Source of the DNA: Thalassospira sp. UBA1131
GTDB taxonomy: Bacteria; Pseudomonadota; Alphaproteobacteria; Rhodospirillales; Thalassospiraceae
Direction: 5' to 3'
Length of the DNA stretch: 24,926 bases
NCBI RefSeq assembly: GCF_002311515.1
Contig: NZ_DCAO01000111.1
Coordinates: 30,662 to 55,587 of the forward strand
How positions within the stretch are numbered: position 1 is the first letter of the stretch; each line of letters starts with the position of its first letter. Of this stretch, positions 1 to 7,259 are shown piece after piece. The translations under genes and the position numbers were made by a program. The notes beneath the pieces were generated by a model. It searched no databases. It was given only the letters and a program-made list of their open reading frames with translations, and was not told the origin of the DNA.

Positions 1-56
1 GTTACCAAAGGCTAAGCCTGATCAAAAATCTGACCGTTCCGGTCACAGGATTTATG

Positions 57-87
57 AAGCCCGCCGGTCTTATTCGGCGGGCTTTTT
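57..87 (+). terminator. Intrinsic terminator of an upstream gene outside the window
   Basis: A 9-bp GC-rich stem (58-66 pairs with 75-83, arms AGCCCGCCG and CGGCGGGCT) with an 8-nt loop is followed by a run of T at 83-87. This is the classic form of a Rho-independent terminator reading rightward. It should end transcription of a + strand gene lying left of the window and insulate uvrA from it. No coding sequence is visible to its left within the window. Confidence 0.85.
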
Positions 88-137
88 CGTGGCTCTGTCA
101 TGCGTCGGGTTGTTAATTGCGGATCTCCTGACAAATA

Positions 138-154
138 CTGACAGGAACTGTCAG
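138..154. repeat. CTGACA/TGTCAG inverted repeat upstream of the uvrA promoter
   Basis: CTGACA at 138-143 and TGTCAG at 149-154 form a perfect inverted repeat with a 5-bp spacer. A further CCTGACA lies at 127-133. The element sits just upstream of the proposed -35 box of uvrA, so it could be an operator for a second regulator, but no regulator family is recognised. It is distinct from the LexA box. Confidence 0.45.
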
Positions 155-162
155 GGGTGCGC

Positions 163-191
163 TTGCGTATAGCTTACGGCTCCTCTATACA
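163..191 (+). promoter_or_regulatory. Candidate sigma-70 promoter of uvrA
   Basis: TTGCGT (163-168) and TATACA (186-191) are separated by 17 bp, which fits housekeeping sigma-factor spacing. The predicted start of transcription, near 198, falls on the LexA box, so bound LexA would block the promoter. The assignment is by eye from consensus similarity. Confidence 0.55.
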
Positions 192-197
192 CTTTCC

Positions 198-212
198 GAA
201 CAATTCAGGAAC
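198..212 (+). promoter_or_regulatory. LexA (SOS) box of alphaproteobacterial type
   Basis: GAAC (198-201), seven bases, then GAAC (209-212): this is exactly GAAC-N7-GAAC, or GTTC-N7-GTTC on the other strand, the direct-repeat SOS box known for LexA in Alphaproteobacteria. It lies 12 bp before the uvrA start codon and overlaps the predicted transcription start. uvrA is a known SOS gene in this class, so sequence and context agree. Confidence 0.85.
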
Positions 213-224
213 AAAAGGCCCGAC

Positions 225-3053
225 ATGCTGACGAAAATTTCGGTTCGCGGTGCGAAAGAACACAACCTTCAGAACATTGATGTTGAACTGCCGCGCGATT
301 CCCTTGTGGTGATTACCGGTCTGTCGGGATCAGGCAAAAGTTCTCTGGCCTTTGATACGATCTATGCCGAAGGTCAGCGCCGCTATGTCGAAAGCCTGTC
401 GGCCTATGCCCGCCAGTTCCTTGAGCTAATGCAAAAGCCCGATGTCGAATATATCGACGGGCTGTCACCTGCCATTTCCATCGAACAAAAGACGACCTCG
501 AAAAACCCGCGTTCGACCGTCGGCACCGTCACCGAAATTTATGACTATATGCGTCTGTTGTGGGCGCGTGTTGGCATCCCCTATTCGCCTGCCACTGGAC
601 TTCCGATTGTCAGTCAGACGGTTTCGCAAATGGTCGACCGCGTGATGGAGATGGAGGAAGGTACGCGTCTTTACCTTCTGGCACCGATCGTGCGTGGCCG
701 TAAAGGTGAATACAAAAAAGAACTGCGTGAACTTCGCGCGCGCGGCTTCCAGCGTGTCAAGATCGATGGCGAAATGTATGACATCGACGAAGCACCGGAA
801 CTGAACAAGAAGCTCAAACACGACATTTCGGTCGTGGTCGATCGCCTGATCGTCAAGGATGGCATTTCAACCCGTCTGGCGGACAGTTTTGAAACCGCGC
901 TTGAACTTACCGATGGCATCGTTTTGACCGAAGATGCCAAAACCGGCGAAATCACGGTATTTTCGGCAAAGTTCGCCTGCCCTGTTTCCGGCTTCACCAT
1001 CGAGGAAATCGAACCACGCCTGTTTTCATTCAACAACCCGTTTGGCGCCTGCCCGGCCTGTGATGGTCTTGGCACCCAAATGGAATTCGACCCGATGCTG
1101 GTCGTCCCGGATGAAAGCAAGACGCTCGAAAACGGCGCAGTGGCCCCATGGGCCAGCACAACATCGAAATACTATCTCCAGACCCTGAAATCGGTCGCCA
1201 AGCACTTCGACTTCAAAACCAATGTCCCGTGGGAAAAACTGCCCAAGAAAGCACAGGACATCATCCTGCATGGATCTGGCGACGAAGAAGTCACGGTGAC
1301 CTATGATGACGGATCACGCAGCTATAAGGTTTCGCGTCCGTTTGAAGGTGTTATTCCCAACATGGCGCGCCGCTGGCGTGAAACCGACAGTCAGTGGGCC
1401 CGTGATGAACTGTCCAAATACCAGATGGTATCGCACTGCCCGACCTGTGCGGGCAAACGCCTGAAACCCGAAGCACTGGCAGTAAAGGTTGACGGCTGCG
1501 ACATTTCCCAGGTCACGGATCTTTCGATTGCCAAGGCCGCCGATTGGTTTCTGGCACTGGAAGATAAGCTGAACGCAAAAGAAACCGAGATTGCGCGTCG
1601 TATCCTTCGCGAAATCAATGATCGTCTGCGATTCCTGCGCGATGTCGGCCTGGATTACTTATCGATGTCGCGCACATCCGGCACCCTTTCCGGCGGCGAA
1701 AGCCAGCGTATCCGTCTGGCGTCCCAGATCGGTTCGGGCCTGACAGGTGTTTTGTATGTGCTTGATGAGCCTTCAATAGGTCTGCATCAGCGCGACAATG
1801 ACCGCCTGCTTGAAACGCTGAAACGGTTGCGCGACCTTGGCAACACAGTCCTTGTCGTTGAACATGACGAGGACGCCATTCGCGCGGCCGACTATGTTGT
1901 TGATATGGGCCCGGGTGCTGGTATTCATGGCGGCCGTATTGTTGCCGAAGGAACCCCTGAACAGATCCAGCAAAATCCAGACAGCCTGACGGGTAAATAC
2001 CTTGTCGGGGTTGAACAGATTGCAGTTCCCAAGGAACGCCGCAAGGGTAATGGCAAGGCGATTACCATCAAAGGGGCAACGGCCAACAACCTGCAGGGCA
2101 TTGATGTCGATTTCCCATTGGGCAAGTTCATCTGTGTGACCGGGGTTTCGGGCGGCGGTAAATCAAGTCTTGTGATTGAGACGCTGTATAAGGCGCTGGC
2201 CAAGCGGATGCATAATGCCCGCCATCACCCTGGCGCGCATGACGAGATCACGGGCGTCGAACTGATCGACAAGATCATTGATATTGACCAAAGCCCGATC
2301 GGTCGAACGCCGCGTTCCAACCCGGTGACCTATACCGGTGCGTTCACGCCTATCCGTGAATGGTTCGCCCAATTGCCAGAGGCAAAAACACGCGGCTACA
2401 AGCCCGGTCGTTTTTCCTTCAACGTCAAGGGTGGACGCTGCGAAGCATGCCAAGGTGATGGCGTCATCAAAATTGAAATGCACTTCCTGCCTGACGTTTA
2501 TGTCGAATGTGACCAGTGCAAAGGCCATCGCTATAACCGCGAGACACTGGAAATATCGTTTAAAGGCAAATCGATATCCGACGTCCTTGATATGACAGTC
2601 GAAGAAGGTGCCGATTTCTTCAAGGCCGTTCCGTCCATCCGCGACAAGATGGAAACCCTTAAACAGGTTGGGCTTTCCTATATCCATCTGGGGCAGCAGG
2701 CCACCACCCTGTCGGGTGGCGAAGCCCAACGAGTGAAGCTTGCCAAGGAACTGTCCAAACGGGCGACCGGCCGGACGATCTATATCCTTGATGAACCGAC
2801 AACGGGGCTTCATTTCCACGATATCCGCAAACTTCTGGAAGTGCTGCATACGCTTGTCGATCAGGGCAATACGGTTGTCGTGATCGAACATAACCTTGAT
2901 GTTATCAAGACCGCAGACTGGATTATTGATATCGGTCCCGAGGGTGGTGATTGCGGCGGCCAACTGGTCGGTGCCGGAACACCGGAAGACATCATGGGCA
3001 ATGAACGCAGTTACACAGGGCGCTACCTGAAACGCCATCTCGGACTAGAATAA
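225..3053 (+). CDS. uvrA: UvrABC excinuclease subunit A
   Basis: UvrA is the damage-sensing ATPase of nucleotide excision repair. As a dimer it scans DNA and loads UvrB. The 942-residue length is normal. Both ABC modules are complete: Walker A GLSGSGKS at residues 32-39, signature LSGGESQR and Walker B VLDEPSIGL in the first; Walker A GVSGGGKS, signature LSGGEAQR and Walker B ILDEPTTGL in the second. The C-terminal zinc module has the usual four cysteines (CEAC then CDQC). The first zinc module reads C252-x2-S255 with C276 and C279, so one of its four cysteines is serine. The ATG at 225 has a modest ribosome site (AAAGG, 214-218). The gene is monocistronic, preceded by a LexA box and followed by a terminator, so it should be induced by DNA damage. 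Confidence 0.98.
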   Translation: MLTKISVRGAKEHNLQNIDVELPRDSLVVITGLSGSGKSSLAFDTIYAEGQRRYVESLSAYARQFLELMQKPDVEYIDGLSPAISIEQKTTSKNPRSTVGTVTEIYDYMRLLWARVGIPYSPATGLPIVSQTVSQMVDRVMEMEEGTRLYLLAPIVRGRKGEYKKELRELRARGFQRVKIDGEMYDIDEAPELNKKLKHDISVVVDRLIVKDGISTRLADSFETALELTDGIVLTEDAKTGEITVFSAKFACPVSGFTIEEIEPRLFSFNNPFGACPACDGLGTQMEFDPMLVVPDESKTLENGAVAPWASTTSKYYLQTLKSVAKHFDFKTNVPWEKLPKKAQDIILHGSGDEEVTVTYDDGSRSYKVSRPFEGVIPNMARRWRETDSQWARDELSKYQMVSHCPTCAGKRLKPEALAVKVDGCDISQVTDLSIAKAADWFLALEDKLNAKETEIARRILREINDRLRFLRDVGLDYLSMSRTSGTLSGGESQRIRLASQIGSGLTGVLYVLDEPSIGLHQRDNDRLLETLKRLRDLGNTVLVVEHDEDAIRAADYVVDMGPGAGIHGGRIVAEGTPEQIQQNPDSLTGKYLVGVEQIAVPKERRKGNGKAITIKGATANNLQGIDVDFPLGKFICVTGVSGGGKSSLVIETLYKALAKRMHNARHHPGAHDEITGVELIDKIIDIDQSPIGRTPRSNPVTYTGAFTPIREWFAQLPEAKTRGYKPGRFSFNVKGGRCEACQGDGVIKIEMHFLPDVYVECDQCKGHRYNRETLEISFKGKSISDVLDMTVEEGADFFKAVPSIRDKMETLKQVGLSYIHLGQQATTLSGGEAQRVKLAKELSKRATGRTIYILDEPTTGLHFHDIRKLLEVLHTLVDQGNTVVVIEHNLDVIKTADWIIDIGPEGGDCGGQLVGAGTPEDIMGNERSYTGRYLKRHLGLE

Positions 3054-3058
3054 GACAT

Positions 3059-3089
3059 AAGGGCAGCATGAAGCTGCCCTTTTCGTTTT
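3059..3089 (+). terminator. Intrinsic terminator after uvrA, possibly bidirectional
   Basis: AAGGGCAGC (3059-3067) pairs with GCTGCCCTT (3073-3081) around a 5-nt loop, followed by T-rich sequence to 3089. It begins five bases after the uvrA stop codon. The convergent gene ends at 3093, and the stem is also flanked by A/T bases on its left, so it may serve both strands. Confidence 0.85.
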
Positions 3090-3092
3090 GGC

Positions 3093-4070
3093 TTAGCCCG
3101 AATTCGTGACCCTGTCTTCAACCCGCTTGACCAGCGCGGTACTCAGCCGTTCGCTAAATCCCGACAGGAAGGCGAAGACAAGCACGATGGATATCTGCTG
3201 ACCTGCGGCGGCTGATTGGCTGATTTGGTCGAGATCATCAATCTTGTGCAGCTCATCAAGGGGGATTGGCAACATCCCGGCCCTAAGAGCTAAAAGGACA
3301 ATGATCGCAAAGCAGAACCCCATGCACGGCCGGAACAAGAAATTAAAGAACACCGAAGCCGGTTCCATTTCCCCCCACGGCACATCCTTGCCAAGTCGCA
3401 TCATCATGCTGGTCAGGGCACCGATGGCACCGAAACTGCCGACCACGAACAACAGGTCGTAGCTGAAACCAAACAATTTGCCGTTGCCGGTGCTGATAAG
3501 GTTGTCGACCTGCACAAAAAACAGGACCGCAAAGACAAGGACAATTGGCGAAAGTGCCAAGGCAAGGGCGGCGATACGCAGGCTCTTGTTAAAGGCCACT
3601 TCAACCGGATTTGCCAGTGGCAACTTGGGCCGATCAAGCTGTTCGTGTTTGAGATCGTTTAGATATCCCTGCACGAAACCGTCTCGGCCCTGGTTTAATG
3701 CCAGAAGCATGATGATGGCATCTGATTGCTTTCTATCCTGAGCGGCCCTGGTATCGGCATCCTCATCTTCGCGCCACCAACGCAGGAAAGACCGGATCAC
3801 CATCGAGGATCGCCATCCCTGACGGGTGGCAACCACATATTCGATCATGCCTTCGATGTCGGCGGGACCAAATGCACCCTCGCCCGCGCCGCCGAATGGA
3901 AATCCAAGACGTCTTTCCTTATGGTCGCTTTGCGCGTCACCATCCCCGCTCTCGGGCTCTTTGGTGCCTTCGACAAACTCTGCATCTATGACGTGCCGCC
4001 GACGCGGCACAAGTCCGATCACCGGACAATGGGTAGGTTCGTAGCCATAGGGATGATGCGGGTAGCTCAT
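3093..4070 (-). CDS. Hypothetical four-helix membrane protein
   Basis: I do not recognise this 325-residue protein. The N-terminal half (1-160) is hydrophilic, with a His/Tyr/Pro-rich start and a charged segment near 95-115. The C-terminal half has four hydrophobic segments, at about 165-187, 205-222, 245-264 and 292-305. The end carries FLSGFSERL, a tail motif I have seen in other uncharacterised bacterial membrane proteins where it follows the last helix. No signal peptide is apparent, so the N-terminal domain is probably cytoplasmic. It is convergent with uvrA and divergent from trmFO, so it appears to be a single-gene unit. The ATG at 4070 has only a weak ribosome site, so the start is uncertain. 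That it is a real gene is supported by its length and its coherent helix pattern. Confidence 0.75.
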   Translation of the reverse strand: MSYPHHPYGYEPTHCPVIGLVPRRRHVIDAEFVEGTKEPESGDGDAQSDHKERRLGFPFGGAGEGAFGPADIEGMIEYVVATRQGWRSSMVIRSFLRWWREDEDADTRAAQDRKQSDAIIMLLALNQGRDGFVQGYLNDLKHEQLDRPKLPLANPVEVAFNKSLRIAALALALSPIVLVFAVLFFVQVDNLISTGNGKLFGFSYDLLFVVGSFGAIGALTSMMMRLGKDVPWGEMEPASVFFNFLFRPCMGFCFAIIVLLALRAGMLPIPLDELHKIDDLDQISQSAAAGQQISIVLVFAFLSGFSERLSTALVKRVEDRVTNSG

Positions 4071-4093
4071 GGAATGCCATCTTCACGTTATCG

Positions 4094-4112
4094 GGACAGA
4101 ACGGCTCTGTCC
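4094..4112. repeat. Inverted repeat in the divergent promoter region
   Basis: GGACAGA (4094-4100) and TCTGTCC (4106-4112) form a perfect 7-bp inverted repeat around 5 bp. It lies 24 bp upstream of the membrane-protein start codon, in the 203-bp space shared with divergent trmFO. It could be an operator or a leader hairpin. A TTGACT that resembles a -35 box towards trmFO is at 4195-4200, but I could not find a well-spaced -10 element for it. Confidence 0.35.
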
Positions 4113-4273
4113 TGTAAGACGGTTGGGATGTGGTGGTGTGAAAATTTCGGTTATGCAGGACAATGTGAACAGGTTTGCTCTGCCTGCGGCGCAATTGACT
4201 TGAAATCTTCCCCCATGCACCGCTATGTGTGTGCCACGTTATCAAAACCCACTCTGGCAAGGAGTTCGCACAC

Positions 4274-5620
4274 GTGAATACGGTCAAGCCTGTTCATATT
4301 ATTGGCGCCGGTCTGGCGGGCAGCGAAGCCGCCTGGCAGTTGGCAGAAGCCGGTGTGCCCGTCATCCTGCATGAAATGCGCCCGACGCGCCCGACCGACG
4401 CACACCATACCGACAAATGTGCTGAGCTGGTCTGTTCGAATTCATTCCGGTCCGATGACAAGGAATACAATGCTGTCGGCCTAATCCATGATGAAATGCG
4501 CCGTGCCGGTTCGATCATCATGCGGTGCGCTGATCAGCACAAGGTACCCGCCGGTGGTGCACTGGCCGTTGACCGCGAAGGTTTTTCCGAGGCCGTCACA
4601 AACGCGCTTGAAAACCATCCTTTGATTACGATGGAGCGCGGTGAAATTGATGGTCTGCCACCAGAAGAATGGGAACATACCATCATTGCGACCGGGCCGC
4701 TGACATCCGGTGCGCTTGCCGATGCCATTCGCAAGGCAACTGGCGAGGAAAGCCTTGCCTTCTTTGATGCGATCGCACCGATTGTCTATAAGGACAGCAT
4801 TGATTTCGATAAGGCATGGTTCCAGTCGCGGTATGATAAGGGCGACGGCAAGGATTACATCAACTGCCCGATGTATGAAGATGAGTATAACCGCTTTATC
4901 GATGCCCTGATCGAAGGCGAAAAAACCGAATTCAAGGACTGGGAAAAAGACACCCCCTATTTCGATGGATGCCTTCCGATCGAGGTGATGGCCGAACGTG
5001 GGCGCGAAACGCTGCGTCACGGCCCGATGAAACCGGTTGGCCTGACCAACCCGCATAATCCGAAAGAAAAGCCGCGCGCAATTGTTCAGTTGCGTCAGGA
5101 CAACGCGCTTGGCACGCTTTACAATATGGTTGGGTTCCAGACCAAACTGAAATACGGCGCGCAGGTCGAAGTGTTCCGCACCATTCCGGGGCTGGAAAAT
5201 GCCGAATTCGCCCGTCTTGGCGGCATTCACCGCAATACCTTCCTGAACTCGCCACGACTTTTGGATGGGAATCTGCGTCTTAAATCACGTCCTGATCTTC
5301 GCTTTGCCGGTCAGATTACAGGCTGCGAAGGATATGTTGAAAGTGCAGCCGTCGGTCTGATGGTTGGGCGGTTTACCGCAGCCGAAAAAGCAGGGAAAAC
5401 CATCCCGACGCCGCCGCTTGCAACAGCCATGGGGGCCCTATTGAACCACATCACCGGCGGTGCCGATGAAAGCACCTTCCAGCCGATGAATGTGAATTTC
5501 GGTCTCTTCCCGGATCTTGATCTCAAGAAACGGGTCAAGGGCCGTGATCGTAAAAAGCTTTATAGCGATCGTGCCATTCCGCTTTTTGATGAGTGGCTCA
5601 GCACCGTGAACGCAGCCTGA
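4274..5620 (+). CDS. trmFO: Methylenetetrahydrofolate-tRNA-(uracil-54-C5)-methyltransferase TrmFO
   Basis: TrmFO makes ribothymidine at position 54 of tRNA, using methylenetetrahydrofolate and FAD/NAD(P)H in the cytoplasm. The protein opens with a dinucleotide-binding motif, HIIGAGLAGSEAAW, and contains the family blocks CAELVCSNSFRSDD, FDGCLPIEVMAERG and GYVESAAVGLMVGR. Both conserved cysteine-bearing regions are present. I choose the GTG at 4274 because AAGGAG (4259-4264) lies nine bases upstream and the resulting 448 residues begin just before the FAD motif. An upstream in-frame ATG at 4229 would add 15 residues with no ribosome site. The distribution of TrmFO in Gram-positives and Alphaproteobacteria fits the genome. 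It is transcribed alone and ends at a terminator. Confidence 0.97.
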   Translation: MNTVKPVHIIGAGLAGSEAAWQLAEAGVPVILHEMRPTRPTDAHHTDKCAELVCSNSFRSDDKEYNAVGLIHDEMRRAGSIIMRCADQHKVPAGGALAVDREGFSEAVTNALENHPLITMERGEIDGLPPEEWEHTIIATGPLTSGALADAIRKATGEESLAFFDAIAPIVYKDSIDFDKAWFQSRYDKGDGKDYINCPMYEDEYNRFIDALIEGEKTEFKDWEKDTPYFDGCLPIEVMAERGRETLRHGPMKPVGLTNPHNPKEKPRAIVQLRQDNALGTLYNMVGFQTKLKYGAQVEVFRTIPGLENAEFARLGGIHRNTFLNSPRLLDGNLRLKSRPDLRFAGQITGCEGYVESAAVGLMVGRFTAAEKAGKTIPTPPLATAMGALLNHITGGADESTFQPMNVNFGLFPDLDLKKRVKGRDRKKLYSDRAIPLFDEWLSTVNAA

Positions 5621-5626
5621 AAAATC

Positions 5627-5658
5627 AAAAGCCGCATCACTTTCGATGCGGCTTTTTT
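5627..5658. terminator. Bidirectional intrinsic terminator between trmFO and the secreted protein gene
   Basis: GCCGCATC (5631-5638) pairs with GATGCGGC (5645-5652), extended by A/T pairs on both sides (AAAA at 5627-5630, T run at 5653-5658). The loop is 6 nt. Because A-rich sequence precedes the stem and a T-run follows it, the element can terminate trmFO on the + strand and the converging gene on the - strand. Confidence 0.88.
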
Positions 5659-5680
5659 CTTTGACCAGACAGGCGCGCGA

Positions 5681-6262
5681 TCAATAGCGATCAGGTTGGC
5701 GCGTCAGCTTGCCCGTAACATCGCGGATTTGTTCCCCGTCGCGGAACCGGCGAAAGATCAGATCAAGATTGCCGTCGTCGTCGAGCGTGCGCTTGTAGAC
5801 CTGCATTTCATACCCGCCTTCATCATTGATATAAAGCGCGTGAATTGTAAGGGTCTTATCAACAATCCGTGCCCAGAAAAATGGTTCGCCTTTGAGCGGG
5901 TCATTGGGAATACGTTTCCCGAACAGCCCCGAACGCATGGCGCTGCCATAGATGTCTGCGCGCTCGGTAGCGTAAAACTCGACATCCAGAGAGACGGTTT
6001 TTTCACGTCCGTCTGGCTTGTGGATGACCGTTGACCAATCGACGATAAAGCCGCGTTCGGTCTCCTTGATGACCACATCAAGATCGCGGGCTTGAAGCTC
6101 GTTTTCGGCATGCTCGATGGTTGTGCCATGATAGGAACCCACGAACGGTTCAATGCTTGCAGCACGGGCCTGCGAAAGAGGCACGACCGACAGGCACAGC
6201 ATCCCGACAAACATCAGGCCGCTAAACCACCGTTCCCGGGTCTTTTTTATCAAATGTGCCAT
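5681..6262 (-). CDS. Predicted secreted protein of unknown function
   Basis: This 193-residue protein has a typical Sec signal peptide: a basic start (KKTRER), a hydrophobic core (FSGLMFVGMLCLSVVPL) and an ARA-type cleavage site near residue 34. The mature part of about 160 residues has no cysteine and no membrane segment. It alternates polar and hydrophobic residues, suggesting a beta-rich periplasmic domain. It starts FVGSYHGTT and contains DVEFYATERADIYGSAMRSGLFGK. I do not recognise the family. The ATG at 6262 is chosen because GAGGA lies five bases upstream; an in-frame ATG at 6283 would add seven residues. It converges on trmFO with a shared terminator and appears to be a single-gene unit. 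Confidence 0.72.
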   Translation of the reverse strand: MAHLIKKTRERWFSGLMFVGMLCLSVVPLSQARAASIEPFVGSYHGTTIEHAENELQARDLDVVIKETERGFIVDWSTVIHKPDGREKTVSLDVEFYATERADIYGSAMRSGLFGKRIPNDPLKGEPFFWARIVDKTLTIHALYINDEGGYEMQVYKRTLDDDGNLDLIFRRFRDGEQIRDVTGKLTRQPDRY

Positions 6263-6366
6263 CTTGGTCCTCATGTCGGGCATGCCCGCATCTTGCGCCA
6301 GATATCAAAGGGTTACCAACGCTACCACGTACAGTTCAGTGCTGTCCTGACCTTTGTTGTCACTCT

Positions 6367-6420
6367 AAGAGATATTTATACAATGGTCATGTGACAAGCC
6401 ATAACGGATCAATATCTCTT
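6367..6420. repeat. Long-spaced perfect inverted repeat at the 3' end of the NDUFAF6-like gene
   Basis: AAGAGATATT (6367-6376) and AATATCTCTT (6411-6420) are perfect 10-bp inverted repeats separated by 34 bp. The right arm covers the last codons and stop of the NDUFAF6-like gene. On the - strand the pair could fold into an AT-rich hairpin just past the stop. No strong T-run follows, so it is not a clear terminator. Confidence 0.4.
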
Positions 6421-7254
6421 GAACATCCCGTTAAGGGTCAACCGCAGACTGGCCGGTCGTGCCAAACCGAATTCGGCAGAAAACGGATCATACCCGGACT
6501 TGGCAAGCTTGCGGAGGTATCCGTCGGCTAGAACAACCGGCAATGCGGCGGCGTGGGCCTGTTTTGGCAACGCGCTGCGATGTTTGCGGGCTTCGGCAAT
6601 GCGGGCACGCGCCAATTCAGCCAGTTCGCGAATGAACTCACGAATTTCCTGTTTTTTACGGAACTCGAAAACGTCACCTTGCGCGACTTCGTGATGTTCC
6701 ATCCGATCCTTGGGCAGATAAAGGCGCTTTGACCGGCCATGGAAAACGATGGCCCGCATAATGCCGACCAGGCCATACGCATTGCCGGCAAGCCGTGCCG
6801 CATGGTCTGCATCGTCGCCACCTGCCCCAAGCAGCCTTGACGCCAGTACACTGATCTGGCCGGACGTTTGATCAATATAGCGATCAAGTTCCTGCTGGGT
6901 GGCAGGTTGGCGGTCTTCAAGATCAAACTCGCGTGCGGCAACAATCGCCTCAAGGTCGGCAATCGCAAGATGCCCGTCCTTCACCAGATCAGCCAGCGGC
7001 TCGACAACTTCGTGTTTGCGCACCTGCCCCTCGCCCAGTTCAGTCAGGGTGTCACGCCACCATTGTAAGCGGATATGGCCCAGCATGACTTCACTGACCA
7101 TCTCGCGCGTTTTGGAGACTTCCTGATTAAAGGCGTAAAGGGTGAACAGAGATTCACGTTTTTCCGGTGCCGCAAACAGCGCACACAGGAAACGGTCCCG
7201 GTCATGGCGCCTGACATAGTCGGCACAGTGGGAAAGCTTTGGCGTATCGGGCAT
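6409..7254 (-). CDS. NDUFAF6-like squalene/phytoene-synthase-fold protein
   Basis: The 281-residue protein has the squalene/phytoene synthase fold and is likely to be annotated as a phytoene synthase, but both aspartate-rich catalytic motifs are missing. The first is replaced by YAFNQEVSKTRE (residues 40-51) where real synthases carry DDxxD. The second region reads GLVGIMRAIVFHG then RLYLPKD, lacking the DxxxD that binds diphosphate through magnesium. The blocks ADHAARLAGNAYGLV and FHGRSKRLYLPKD match what I recall of human complex I assembly factor NDUFAF6. I therefore infer a non-catalytic role in NADH:quinone oxidoreductase assembly. It lies 5 bp downstream of the MscS gene and is probably translationally coupled to it. 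Confidence 0.85.
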   Translation of the reverse strand: MPDTPKLSHCADYVRRHDRDRFLCALFAAPEKRESLFTLYAFNQEVSKTREMVSEVMLGHIRLQWWRDTLTELGEGQVRKHEVVEPLADLVKDGHLAIADLEAIVAAREFDLEDRQPATQQELDRYIDQTSGQISVLASRLLGAGGDDADHAARLAGNAYGLVGIMRAIVFHGRSKRLYLPKDRMEHHEVAQGDVFEFRKKQEIREFIRELAELARARIAEARKHRSALPKQAHAAALPVVLADGYLRKLAKSGYDPFSAEFGLARPASLRLTLNGMFKRY

Positions 7255-7259
7255 TTATC

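Noticed and set aside
2163..3038. A 291-residue reading frame on the - strand inside uvrA
   Set aside because: It lies wholly opposite a strongly conserved gene and shows no domain or ribosome site.
4195..4228. Promoter for trmFO from TTGACT at 4195-4200
   Set aside because: The -35 match is good, but no -10 element appears at 16-18 bp; the nearest AT-rich candidate is about 22 bp away.
4481..5230. A 249-residue reading frame on the - strand inside trmFO
   Set aside because: It is a shadow of trmFO with no recognisable domain.
6409..7254. Active phytoene or squalene synthase beginning a carotenoid or hopanoid operon
   Set aside because: Both aspartate-rich catalytic motifs are absent and the sequence blocks fit NDUFAF6 better.
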